A DNA stretch of 64,000 nt from Onstottus_B arcticum (GTDB lineage: Bacteria > Acidobacteriota > Blastocatellia > UBA7656): assembly GCA_038040485.1 (NCBI GenBank), contig JBBPIE010000036.1, forward strand, positions 1 through 64,000. The letters run 5' to 3'. A program made the translations under genes and the position numbers. Positions 32,901 through 39,749 of this stretch are shown piece after piece (the stretch's first letter is position 1; every line of letters begins with the position of its first letter). Below the pieces are notes generated by a model that saw only the letters and a program-made list of their open reading frames with translations, made no database searches and was not told where the DNA came from.

Positions 32901-35558
32901 GCTTGAAGCTTGCAGCGCTGCGTTGTATCCGATGCTCGTCTCAAGTCCGGCTCCATTCATTTGTGATGTCGGCAGGCTCGTGTTGAAGTCGTAATCAGTC
33001 GAGGTCGTCGTGTGTACCCCGTTCGGATCGCCGCTCGTCTCTGAATCCGGCTGTGCCCAGTAGGTCGCATCAGTGATGGTCAGATCTTTCTCCTGACAGC
33101 ACGACACTTGAGCTTTGACCACGTTTCCGAAGATATCGTACTTGGCAAGGTGTTGAATCGTAGTCCCCGCTTGCAAGTCCGTCCACTCGGTCACTCCTGT
33201 CACGTTGCCGCGATTCGCCGGGTCGGTCCAAACGGCGTAGCCCGGCGGATTGGCTGTCCCCCCGTAGTCTTCCATCCCTCCCATCGACGCGTAGTTGTCA
33301 TACGCATAAGTCGTCTTCGCGATCATCACATCGTCAGCATCGTTGGTGTTGAGCAGCGCGTCGTAAACATCTCCTTCAGTCAACAGGTTTACGCCAACCG
33401 CGTTCACCGTGTAGGTCCAACGGCTCCGCCTTCTTACCTGCCAAGCCCCGCTCACCTGATACCCGTACTCTCGCTTGTTGGTTATGTTCCCCAATGCGTC
33501 GCAATCAAAGTCAGTCTTCACCGGCGTCCCCTGATCGTCGCAACCAATAACCGACTGAACCTGAGGCGAGCCGCCTCCGTCATTCACGTACGTGATCAGC
33601 GATTTGCCCAGCGACGCCGAGCCTGCCTTCACCTCGCTTTGAGTAAGCAATCCGTTCGCAACCGACGCCGCGTTAGTCGAGCGCGTCAGTTCCAAAGTCG
33701 TTGAATCCGGCTGCGTGATCGTGAACGTCTTTGTCTGATTGACTCCGTTTGTGCTGGTCGAATATGTATAGACACTCTGCGGCGCGTTCGTCGCGTTCTC
33801 GGTCCGCTGAGTGAACGCAGGCACATCCGTCAGTTGAGTCGAGCCGCTCGTCGGATAGTTGAAAGCCTCGCTTGCCGTTTCGGTCCCGTCACTGATCACA
33901 CCGCTGCCGTTGATGGTCATCGATCGCCTCATCGACAGGTTGTAGATCATCCCGTAGCCCGAATAAGTAAACAGATACCCGGTGTTCGTAGCCGGAAAGT
34001 AAACGTGCCGCAACGCCTTTCCATCCCCACCACCGACATGCTCGACGGTCAGGCCGCTGAAGTTGTAACTCACCGACAGCGTCTGGTAGTCGAACTGCAC
34101 AAGCGTTTGCGTAACCGGGTTCTGCGCGGTGCCGCCAAACCCTGGCGCCGTGATCGACGTCAGCTTGCCGGTTGCGTTGTACTGGAATTGAATCAGCCTC
34201 CCCAGCGTGTCAGTGACGTAGTCTATCGACGTCGGCGGAAACACTCCGCAGTACCCTCCGCTTTGGTCGTAGTAGCACTCAGGCTTGTAGGCAATCTGCA
34301 CGATGTTCCCGTTGGTGTCGAAGATCTGTGTAGGCACAAGCCGATTGTTCACCGCCGTGATCGAAACAAACGTCCCGCTCTTGTAACTCAACGTTCCGCC
34401 ATATCGAGCGTTCCCATTGTAAGTGATATGCGTACCGTCCGATGTCTGAAAGATCCCTCCGTCCATCCACGTGCCGGTCCCGAGATACCGCCGAGTCCCG
34501 TCCGCATCTATCAGCACATACTTGCCGGTAGGATTACCTCCACCCTGTGTCGTATAGAACACGACTCGGCCAAACCCCAGCGAGAATCCAGGACCCGGCC
34601 AGCCCGATATCGCGTCGAACGCGACTGCGTTATTTCGCCGGCTCCACACACGGCTGTTATAGAACAGCGTTAGGTTCGTCCCCACGTTTCGGCCTCCGAG
34701 CCCGACGATCGGCACAGCGAACTCGAAGTTGCTCCCTTCCGGGAGTACCGACCCGGTGCGGGTTCCTTCGACAGCTCGATTGCGAGGGGAGCCCACCATG
34801 TTCCGCGGCTCGCTCCACATCTCGTCGTACCCGAAATCATCGGGCCAGCTTGTTTGCGCTTCAGCAGTCGGGACCAGCTTATCGATCAGACCAGCGAGCA
34901 AACCCCTAGACCCGCTTGATCCGCTTGAACCGGATGGCGCTGCTGTCTCGCTCAAGCTCTGCTGGTCGGCCCACCACTCAGCATCGGATTGCCGAGGACG
35001 ACGGCCCGCGCGCACCAGGACCGGAACGCTGGCTTGAGCGGTTCCTGCGCGACAGGTGATTCTCGCGAGACCCGGCTGCAAAAACGTCGCGCGGCCAACG
35101 TCGTCGACCTGGACTTTTTCGGGGTCGGATGACTCCCAAGTGAACTTGACGCCTTGGATAGTCTGATCACGAAGGTTGGCGGGCACCGCGCCGAACGTCT
35201 GAGACTGTCCTTGATAAGCCACGAACCTTCGAGGGGAGATTCGGATCCGAGCCACACGAGAGACGCGATCCGTCAGAGTCTCACGCTGAGGTCGGCTACG
35301 CGCTCCCAAGCCGAACAACGATTTGATGATTGGTTCAAGATATCGAATCGGTGAGGCTGTGAAATCAACAGCCGTTGACGCGAGCGCGCGTACGTCGCTG
35401 GCAGCAAGCCCCGGCCCCGGCAAAATGAGAAGGCTCGACATCAGCCCGAAGCACATAAGCTTTCTGCCAACGCCCGGCCGCGAGACTCGCCGGCGTACAG
35501 TCTGATCAGGTAACAGCCGCTGTGATTTTGGAGACAGCTTAGCGAAAATCGATGGCAT
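29991..35558 (-). CDS. secreted YD/RHS-repeat protein with C-terminal metzincin-like metalloprotease domain
   Basis: 1855-aa giant protein. A signal-like segment (about 34-52, LMCFGLMSSLLILPGPGLAAS) is followed by a bacterial Ig-like (BIG2) region at about 105-185 (PRRFVAYQGQSQTFGA...GRATFLQPGLARITC), then a WapA/RHS shell with many YD repeats (YDAMGRVVSRTNPF, YSYDNLGNQLSKMTYPSG-type units) from about 270 to 1600. The RHS core ends with SYARSNPVNRVDPLGL at residue 1633. The 222-residue tail carries HELGHATGALHYD, matching HExxHxxGxxH with His1821, His1825 and His1831. This is the arrangement of polymorphic toxins, where a variable C-terminal domain is cut after the core. ATG at 35558 with GAGAGG upstream. 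Confidence 0.9.
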   Translation of the reverse strand: MPSIFAKLSPKSQRLLPDQTVRRRVSRPGVGRKLMCFGLMSSLLILPGPGLAASDVRALASTAVDFTASPIRYLEPIIKSLFGLGARSRPQRETLTDRVSRVARIRISPRRFVAYQGQSQTFGAVPANLRDQTIQGVKFTWESSDPEKVQVDDVGRATFLQPGLARITCRAGTAQASVPVLVRAGRRPRQSDAEWWADQQSLSETAAPSGSSGSSGSRGLLAGLIDKLVPTAEAQTSWPDDFGYDEMWSEPRNMVGSPRNRAVEGTRTGSVLPEGSNFEFAVPIVGLGGRNVGTNLTLFYNSRVWSRRNNAVAFDAISGWPGPGFSLGFGRVVFYTTQGGGNPTGKYVLIDADGTRRYLGTGTWMDGGIFQTSDGTHITYNGNARYGGTLSYKSGTFVSITAVNNRLVPTQIFDTNGNIVQIAYKPECYYDQSGGYCGVFPPTSIDYVTDTLGRLIQFQYNATGKLTSITAPGFGGTAQNPVTQTLVQFDYQTLSVSYNFSGLTVEHVGGGDGKALRHVYFPATNTGYLFTYSGYGMIYNLSMRRSMTINGSGVISDGTETASEAFNYPTSGSTQLTDVPAFTQRTENATNAPQSVYTYSTSTNGVNQTKTFTITQPDSTTLELTRSTNAASVANGLLTQSEVKAGSASLGKSLITYVNDGGGSPQVQSVIGCDDQGTPVKTDFDCDALGNITNKREYGYQVSGAWQVRRRSRWTYTVNAVGVNLLTEGDVYDALLNTNDADDVMIAKTTYAYDNYASMGGMEDYGGTANPPGYAVWTDPANRGNVTGVTEWTDLQAGTTIQHLAKYDIFGNVVKAQVSCCQEKDLTITDATYWAQPDSETSGDPNGVHTTTSTDYDFNTSLPTSQMNGAGLETSIGYNAALQASSVTLPTGANANANFSYATLSSTSTQTYDDLGTQKTLTSTTQYDGWGRVIYTVAPTNAQVNTSYDAMGRVVSRTNPFQTGGSPGPATTIQYDLATRVVITKMPDGNTTRSDYLGSTLTLTDQVNRKSKREADGLGRLIKVTDQTPAGALTQETTYSYSLLNKRTSVNQGNQARFYKHDALGRLLYEKIPEQTATINDGTGTLWTSAYAYTEYGAVKKKTDARGVESHYAYDPLRNVTQLWFTGIGGDDSGSTRPALPSGVGATEDRIFGYTSWGSLSSITISNKYTETYEFDDFFRVSSVTRWIQGQTSDSRKTYTISYDYNLGNQLSKMTYPSGQQVAVNHDDKGQTQSLTNEPGETSGYLTGVSYNTAGQLTGLTLGNGVVESYGYDANRLQLTSQTATKSGGPANGLMNLTYSYQASAGQMGAGSTAGNAGQLMTISGTINSTTESAAYTYDLLGRLGTSNQSSNGSSAQRLFEYDRWGNRTAVYDGLPGGKTPPTQIQSVTFPTTFQQGGSAPTNRIGSVTNSGSTVNYTYDAAGNVTSDGLHTYTYDAENRMVGVDSGATAQYRYDHQNRRVTKIVGSSWTHYVWQGSQVIAEHDGTTAYSTNPPYQVKSARLDNIYAGARMLRSRQRTSSTGSWTSRYFLSDRLSVRVSLDTGGNVVGRQGHLPFGEGFAETGTQEKHHFTSYERDGESGLDYTVNRSHSANVGRFSQADPYKASGFATDPQSWNRYSYARSNPVNRVDPLGLDDDDPPPPNYDPDDPPIVLEVTDEIIEVREVTIPIVEQEDPSLDGEFNMGNGDGMLRESPVVVNPGVGGGVPAWIGNYDPASRTHEQILGDAITAAILKLIDSLKCQAFLSSKPGKSSKGKGALSLLMKLAKNRKIKEGWAFGGIGFYNPITGNIVADSTNFFGKATEDDAAFYGITPDESRALTILHELGHATGALHYDAFGSPSGQSRKNDQAVFDACFK
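30066..30098 (-). other. metzincin motif HELGHATGALH in the C-terminal domain of the RHS protein
   Basis: Codons for residues 1821-1831 of the RHS protein read H-E-L-G-H-A-T-G-A-L-H, an exact fit to HExxHxxGxxH, in which three His bind Zn2+ and Glu is the general base. The flanks (SRALTILHELG and ALHYDAF) are typical of secreted metzincin-type zinc proteases. Methionine-turn residues of metzincins are not obvious, so the class assignment within metzincins is open. Confidence 0.8.
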
Positions 35559-35644
35559 ATGAACCTCTCACAGTGATGGAATGCGCTCAGGCTTAGCAGC
35601 ACCGAGCTACAACCCTCAGCCGGAAAAGGGTTCATCCCCAAACC

Positions 35645-35836
35645 CTACCCTTCGGAACCAACGAACTCGATATTACCGTTGATGATCTGCCGGTGATTAC
35701 CACCGGCTCCCACGATTGTGTCGATCAGGACGCGGCGATGATACGACCCAGTTGTAACGATGTCAACAACAAGTTTGTCCGAGATGAACAGTCGGCCAGC
35801 AACAATCGTCCTTCCAACAATGACACGCTCTACCAA
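35645..35836 (-). CDS. possible 63-aa repeat-like small protein upstream of the RHS gene
   Basis: A TTG-start frame encoding a Val/Ile/Gly-rich peptide (VERVIVGRTIVAGRLFISD, ILIDTIVGAGGNHRQIING) whose alternating short beta-type pattern looks non-random. It lies between the RHS gene and the sigma locus in a 362-bp stretch (35559-35920) with no other gene. No ribosome site is convincing, and it may be a chance frame or a remnant of a beta-helix protein. Directly downstream at 35613-35660 are repeated CCCTT/AAGGG words that could form a small hairpin. Confidence 0.25.
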   Translation of the reverse strand: MVERVIVGRTIVAGRLFISDKLVVDIVTTGSYHRRVLIDTIVGAGGNHRQIINGNIEFVGSEG

Positions 35837-35920
35837 TCTATTCGTGACCCCTAACCTTTTCCGACTATGATGTCTCTATACCTATGAAGGCCGTTGCAGG
35901 CGCGGCGGCTTGGAGCGCGG

Positions 35921-36511
35921 ATGGCGAAGGAAGGCTCGGAACCGCCCGACGAGGTGCTGGTAGTTGCTTCGATTCTCGGCGACCTGGACGCGTTCGATTT
36001 GCTGGCGACGCGCTATCGCGCCGCCGTAGTTCGAACGGCTCAGTCGATCGTCGGCCGCGAAGACGCCGAAGACATCGCGCAGGACTCGTTGCTGCTGGCG
36101 TTCAAAGCTTTGCCTTCGATTGAAGACCCGACGAAGTTTGCGGCATGGCTTGCGGCAATCACCCGGCATCGCGCGACGCGAGTTGGCAAACGCGAGAGCG
36201 CCAGACAACGCGGGCGAGTCCCGATGGATGAGTTTCTGATCCAGCAGGTCGAGGCGCTTGCGCATCCGCCCGCAACCGGAGGCGATGAGGACGAGGACTT
36301 GAGACTTGCGCTTGAAGGCTTGTCCGCGGATTACGCGCTGGTGTTGCGGCTGAGGTTCTTCGACGAGATGCCGCTCAAACGAATAGCCGCGTTTCTCGGA
36401 GTGGCAATTTCGACGGTCAAGTGGCGCGTGCATCGCGGCAAGCAACTGCTGCGCGAGCGGCTTGAACAACAAAACACCGGAGGTGAGAAATGGAAAGAGA
36501 CAGAGAGATAA
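35921..36511 (+). CDS. ECF-family sigma factor (second, no anti-sigma in view)
   Basis: 196-aa sigma factor. Region 2 spans about 15-90 (AFDLLATRYRAAVVRTAQSIVGREDAEDIAQDSLLLAFKALPSIEDPTKFAAWLAAITRHRATR), with region 4 in the last third (EMPLKRIAAFLGVAISTVKWRVHRGKQLLRERL). ATG 35921 follows GGAGCG; a longer TTG frame begins at 35894. Unlike the first ECF gene, no zinc-finger anti-sigma factor follows. Two paralogous small genes of unknown function are coupled directly downstream (36490 and 36842), and may take its place as regulators (inference). Confidence 0.88.
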   Translation: MAKEGSEPPDEVLVVASILGDLDAFDLLATRYRAAVVRTAQSIVGREDAEDIAQDSLLLAFKALPSIEDPTKFAAWLAAITRHRATRVGKRESARQRGRVPMDEFLIQQVEALAHPPATGGDEDEDLRLALEGLSADYALVLRLRFFDEMPLKRIAAFLGVAISTVKWRVHRGKQLLRERLEQQNTGGEKWKETER

Positions 36512-36828
36512 GAAAACTTGTAAACGTGCTTCGGCGGATCGTGCGTGCGGCGAACTACGCTTCGTGGCGGCAGGCCGAGCCGGATGCCGCGCGGTTCTGT
36601 GTGTCGCAGTACAACAAAGTGCTCGCGCGGCTCGTTGAACTCGAGCCGGCAGCCGCCGCGCTCTTCACCACGCTTCCCGAAACCGCTTCACCGGAAGTAA
36701 CTCGAATGGCCGCTTATGAAGTTGCAGCATACTTTGAAGACGAAGCGACGCCCGAGAGAGGTCATCATCGCGCCCGGCATTGCGGCGGAAGGCGAGTGCG
36801 GGTCGGGTGGTCTGCGATCGTACGCTAG
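36490..36828 (+). CDS. small helical protein, first of a tandem paralogue pair downstream of the sigma gene
   Basis: 112 aa. Residues 1-78 (MERDREIRKLVNVLRRIVRAA, QAEPDAARFCVSQYNKVLARLVELEP) are clearly related to the next gene, with the same KLVNVLRR, DAARFC and QYNxVLARL words. The ATG at 36490 has GGAGGTGA before it and lies 22 bp inside the sigma gene, so translation is coupled. The last 30 residues (TPERGHHRARHCGGRRVRVGWSAIVR) do not match the paralogue and look like a random frame, so this copy may be a shortened or frame-disturbed version. Function unknown. Confidence 0.75.
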   Translation: MERDREIRKLVNVLRRIVRAANYASWRQAEPDAARFCVSQYNKVLARLVELEPAAAALFTTLPETASPEVTRMAAYEVAAYFEDEATPERGHHRARHCGGRRVRVGWSAIVR

Positions 36829-36841
36829 CAGGAGGTGGATT

Positions 36842-37330
36842 ATGGAACGAGAGAAAGAACTTGCGAAGCTTGTGAACGTGTTGAGACGGACTTCACGAAT
36901 GGCGCTGCAGTCCGAGTGGACCGGCAGCAGCCAGGACGCGGCGCGGTTCTGCGTCGAGCAGTACAACCGCGTGCTTGCGCGCTTGAAGGAACTCGACCCG
37001 GGGGTTGGGAGCGTCTTTGATCCTCTTGCGGCTGACAGCTCGCTTACGGTTGCGGCGATGGCTTGCCGCCAGCTCGCTGCCTACTACGAAGATGAGGTCG
37101 GCAGAGCAGGCTGGGGCTCGTGGGGCGATCCGACGCACGGCGTCTGGGTTGACAAGAAAGCGTTCAAAGACTTTTGGAGCAAATCCGCCCGCGAGATTGA
37201 GGACTTCGGCGAGTTCATTCGCGAGAACATCGAGGATTGGGTCAAGCAGTACAAAGCCAAAGACAAACCGGACGAAGGCGGCACTCACAACACCACGAAA
37301 CTGGACCCGGAAGATACGAAACCTCAATAA
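36842..37330 (+). CDS. helical protein, second of the tandem paralogue pair
   Basis: 162-aa acidic-to-basic helical protein, starting at ATG 36842 with the strong AGGAGG site at 36830-36835. The first 80 residues (MEREKELAKLVNVLRRTSRMALQ, DAARFCVEQYNRVLARLKELDPG) mirror the preceding gene; the remainder (VWVDKKAFKDFWSKSAREIEDFGEFIRENIEDW) is a longer helical half missing from copy 1. A frame open from 36716 upstream belongs to a different reading frame of the first copy, so the ATG here is preferred. It may regulate the sigma factor encoded just before it. No family recognised. Confidence 0.75.
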   Translation: MEREKELAKLVNVLRRTSRMALQSEWTGSSQDAARFCVEQYNRVLARLKELDPGVGSVFDPLAADSSLTVAAMACRQLAAYYEDEVGRAGWGSWGDPTHGVWVDKKAFKDFWSKSAREIEDFGEFIRENIEDWVKQYKAKDKPDEGGTHNTTKLDPEDTKPQ

Positions 37331-37619
37331 ACCGGGAGCGACTGGTGGTGCCGACCTTGGTCAAGGCGAGGGTCGGTTCTTGAACCCAAGCGGCCGCGAG
37401 CGCATCAGCGTTTGACCACGGACCAATGCCTGCGCCAAAACTTGCAGCCGGAAAATCTTACACTCCGGAGCTGTAATCTTTACGCTTCCGCGCCGCGCAT
37501 TGAGCATCCAAGGCTCTGTTTCTTGAGCTAGTTGCCACTCTAATAGTCGGCATAACACTTGCAGACCCCAACGTGGGGCAGAGATACGGGTGATGATCAA
37601 TTCATTCTCCGATCTCTTA
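37331..37619. other. gene-free stretch ahead of the OmpA lipoprotein gene
   Basis: No gene is convincing between 37331 and 37712. A short palindromic word ACCCCAACGTGGGGC at about 37565-37578 and two strong hairpins follow (37620-37650 and 37652-37682, separate entries). The region could be the body of a small RNA or a structured leader ending at the terminator. A short antisense frame on the other strand (37361-37600) looks like chance. Confidence 0.35.
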
Positions 37620-37650
37620 TGTGGTTACTGTGGTGAGGACAGTAACCACA
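37620..37650 (+). ncRNA. perfect 12-bp hairpin, possible part of a structured RNA
   Basis: TGTGGTTACTGT at 37620-37631 and ACAGTAACCACA at 37639-37650 are exact reverse complements with the 7-nt loop GGTGAGG. Only one base separates it from the terminator hairpin that begins at 37652. A perfect stem of this length right before an intrinsic terminator, plus a smaller stem-loop at 37565-37578, suggests a defined small RNA or riboregulatory leader. No known RNA family is recognised. Confidence 0.45.
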
Positions 37651-37651
37651 C

Positions 37652-37687
37652 AAGGCGATGCGGATAATCTCTGCATCGCCTTTTATT
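37652..37687 (+). terminator. intrinsic terminator upstream of the OmpA-type lipoprotein gene
   Basis: AAGGCGATGC at 37652-37661 pairs perfectly with GCATCGCCTT at 37673-37682 around the loop GGATAATCTCT, followed by a T-rich tract (TTTTATTCTT). A textbook Rho-independent terminator. Because the next gene starts at 37713, it either ends the paralogue-pair transcript or acts as an attenuator of the OmpA gene leader. Confidence 0.8.
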
Positions 37688-37712
37688 CTTGAATAATGGT
37701 GGGAACCAGATA

Positions 37713-38429
37713 ATGAGAACTCGCTTGATACAGTTCGCGGCCATTAGTGCCGTGGTGGTCCTTGGCTCAGCAGGCTGCGCGACGAAGAAATACGCGCGCA
37801 ACCGCATCAACGAACGTGTAGCGCCGCTCGAACAGCGCACAGGCGAACTCGAGGAGACGTCGCGCAGAAACACTCAGGACATAGGCCGCCTCGGCGAGGA
37901 TATCAACGAGGTTCGCGGGCGCACGGATCGCGCGCAGACTCAAGCAGACGCAGCACTGGGACGCGCAGAAGACGCCAACAAGCGCGCCGGCGCCGCCGAG
38001 CAATCAGTCACCGACCTGCGGACTAACCTGGACAAGTACGCGCTTCAGAATACGGCAACCGTAAATTTCAAATTTGACAGCTACGAGCTGACGCCCGAAG
38101 CGAAGGCGTCGCTCGACCAACTCGCGTCACAGATCAAGGATCGCAACAACTTCATCCTCGAGGTAACGGGCTTTGCGGACTGGGTGGGCTCAGACACTTA
38201 CAACAATCAGCTTACCGAAAAGCGAGCCGGCGCCGTTCGCCGTTACCTTGCCGAGCAGCACAATGTCCCATTGTTTAGAATGCATATGCTCGGGTTTGGC
38301 GAGCTTCGGGCGGTAGCTAACAATAACTCGCCTGAAGGCCGCGCACAGAATCGCCGGGTCGAGATTCGCTTGCTGAGCCGCGGAACGGGCGCCGCTACAG
38401 CTCAGACGACTCCATCGACTCAACGTTGA
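37713..38429 (+). CDS. OmpA-family peptidoglycan-binding lipoprotein (Pal-like)
   Basis: 238-aa protein. The N-terminus is a lipoprotein signal (LIQFAAISAVVVLGSAGC, lipobox GSAGC). Residues of about 30-115 form a long coiled coil (EQRTGELEETSRRNTQDIGRLGEDINEV and following Ala/Asp-rich heptads). The C-terminal OmpA domain begins near 125 with ATVNFKFDSYELTPEAKASLDQLA and ends with NNSPEGRAQNRRVEIRL, whose Asp and Arg bind diaminopimelate in the family. It links the outer membrane to the cell wall. ATG 37713 with GGTGGGA before it; a leading frame from TTG 37689 lacks support. Confidence 0.92.
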   Translation: MRTRLIQFAAISAVVVLGSAGCATKKYARNRINERVAPLEQRTGELEETSRRNTQDIGRLGEDINEVRGRTDRAQTQADAALGRAEDANKRAGAAEQSVTDLRTNLDKYALQNTATVNFKFDSYELTPEAKASLDQLASQIKDRNNFILEVTGFADWVGSDTYNNQLTEKRAGAVRRYLAEQHNVPLFRMHMLGFGELRAVANNNSPEGRAQNRRVEIRLLSRGTGAATAQTTPSTQR

Positions 38430-38500
38430 AAGTCTCTCTCTCACTGATCGAGCGGCCATACCCCCGCTGAGAACCCGCGCTCGATCAGAGCCCCCGAAGT

Positions 38501-38528
38501 AAAGGCGGACCATCCGGTCCGCCTTTTT
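38501..38528 (+). terminator. intrinsic terminator after the OmpA-type lipoprotein gene
   Basis: AAGGCGGACC at 38502-38511 pairs with GGTCCGCCTT at 38516-38525 with the 4-nt loop ATCC, followed by TTTT. A strong Rho-independent terminator. Another palindrome (GATCGAGCG..CGCTCGATC, about 38445-38487) precedes it, so the 3' end of this mRNA is highly structured. Confidence 0.85.
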
Positions 38529-38763
38529 GTCATGAGCCCCGTTCGGTTTGGTTGGAAGATCAGACAGAAAGTTTTTGCGAGGATTCGCGCTATTCGCGGA
38601 TCCGAAGCGCGACACGCCACTCCTGGGATAGAATAGCGCGGCGTTCCAAATCGCACTGGTCCCGGAGAGTCGCGAAATGGATCGCCCAGAGACCGACTTC
38701 CTCGCCAGGTCTTCGGCGCTGCGAGCGGCTCGATGGTGAAAGGTCGTTCTTAACGAGGCGAAG
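38529..38763. other. region between terminator and macro-domain gene
   Basis: The whole gap between genes, 38430-38763, is 334 bp; apart from the terminator region it shows only weak palindromes (GCGCTATTCGCGG, TCGCGCTATTCG-like) and a -10-like word (TAGAAT at about 38631). No gene is visible. The start of the macro-domain gene at 38764 follows the ribosome site GAGGCGAAG. Confidence 0.3.
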
Positions 38764-39273
38764 ATGGACGGTCGAATAGAATTGCTCAAAGCAGACATCA
38801 CAACGCTCGAGGTTGACGCCATAGTCAACGCCGCGAACAGCTCTCTTCTTGGAGGTGGTGGAGTCGACGGCGCGATACATAGAGCTGCCGGGCCGGAGCT
38901 TCTCGCCGAGTGCAAGACGCTTCGAGGCTGCCCGACTGGCCAGGCGAAGATCACGCTCGGCTACAAGCTTCCTGCCAAGTACGTGATTCATACGGTTGGA
39001 CCCGTCTGGCAAGGAGGCGGACGCGGCGAAGCGGAGTTGCTTTCATCGTGCTATCTCTCGAGTCTCCGACTGGCGATCGAACACGGCGTGAAGACGATCG
39101 CCTTCCCGGCGATAAGCTGCGGAGTTTATGGCTACCCTGTTGAACAAGCCTGCGAGATAGCGGTCAGAGAGACGGCGGACTTTCTCACAGGCGAAGCGTC
39201 GATCGAGAGAGTAATATTTGTTTGCTTCGGGGACGATGTTTACCAGGCTTATGTGAAAGCCCTGAACACCTGA
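38764..39273 (+). CDS. macro-domain O-acetyl-ADP-ribose deacetylase (YmdB-like)
   Basis: 169-aa single macro domain. Ligand-binding signatures are IELLKADITTLEVDAIVNAANSSLLGGGGVDGAIHRAAGPEL (the NAANxxLxGGGGVDxAIH motif), YVIHTVGPVW and TIAFPAISCGVYGYP near residue 120. This matches YmdB-type enzymes that hydrolyse O-acetyl-ADP-ribose or remove ADP-ribose from proteins. It overlaps by 3 bp (TGATG) with the following Nudix gene, which is of an ADP-ribose pyrophosphatase-like kind, so the two probably form an ADP-ribose clearance operon. Confidence 0.93.
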   Translation: MDGRIELLKADITTLEVDAIVNAANSSLLGGGGVDGAIHRAAGPELLAECKTLRGCPTGQAKITLGYKLPAKYVIHTVGPVWQGGGRGEAELLSSCYLSSLRLAIEHGVKTIAFPAISCGVYGYPVEQACEIAVRETADFLTGEASIERVIFVCFGDDVYQAYVKALNT

Positions 39274-39749
39274 TGAACAGAGCAAAGGCGCCGCGAAAAC
39301 ACTGCTACGATCATCCTCGGCCGGCTGTCACCGTCGACATAGTTCTATTCACTCGCTTGAAGCGCGCCGAGCGGGTCTTGCTCATCCAGCGCAAGCGCGA
39401 GCCGTTCAAAGGGCTGTGGGCGTTTCCCGGTGGGTTCGTCGATGACAACGAGTCTCTTGAAGCGGCAGCCTCTCGCGAGCTGTTTGAAGAGACCGGCCTC
39501 GACGGCATTGAGCTCGAGCAGATCGGCGCGTTTGGTGATCCCGGGCGCGACCCGCGCGGTCACACCGTAAGCGTGGTCTTTGCCGCGTTGCTCGAAGATC
39601 AGCCTGAACCGGCGGCGGCTGATGACGCAGAAGACGCGCGGTGGCACTCGGTCTCTAGACATCCGCCTCTCGCCTTCGATCACAACAGGATTCTTCGCGC
39701 GGCTCGCGAGCGAATCCTTGGCGATCCGAAGGCGCGCAAGAACAGATGA
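39273..39749 (+). CDS. Nudix hydrolase, ADP-ribose pyrophosphatase-like
   Basis: 158-aa Nudix enzyme. The complete Nudix box is visible: GGFVDDNESLEAAASRELFEETGL (Gx5Ex7REUxEExGU). N-terminal AVTVDIVLFTR and C-terminal LAFDHNRIL match the ADP-ribose/NrtR-like subfamily. It cleaves a nucleoside diphosphate linked to another group; ADP-ribose is the likely substrate given the macro-domain gene immediately upstream (start inside TGATG). The ATG at 39273 precedes the conserved region, and the stop overlaps the next ATG (ATGA) so the three genes are tightly coupled. Confidence 0.92.
   Translation: MNRAKAPRKHCYDHPRPAVTVDIVLFTRLKRAERVLLIQRKREPFKGLWAFPGGFVDDNESLEAAASRELFEETGLDGIELEQIGAFGDPGRDPRGHTVSVVFAALLEDQPEPAAADDAEDARWHSVSRHPPLAFDHNRILRAARERILGDPKARKNR

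Noticed and set aside
35559..35660. terminator-like AACCC/GGGTT words near the RHS gene start
   Set aside because: They are short, lack a T-run and sit upstream of the gene, so they do not make a credible terminator.
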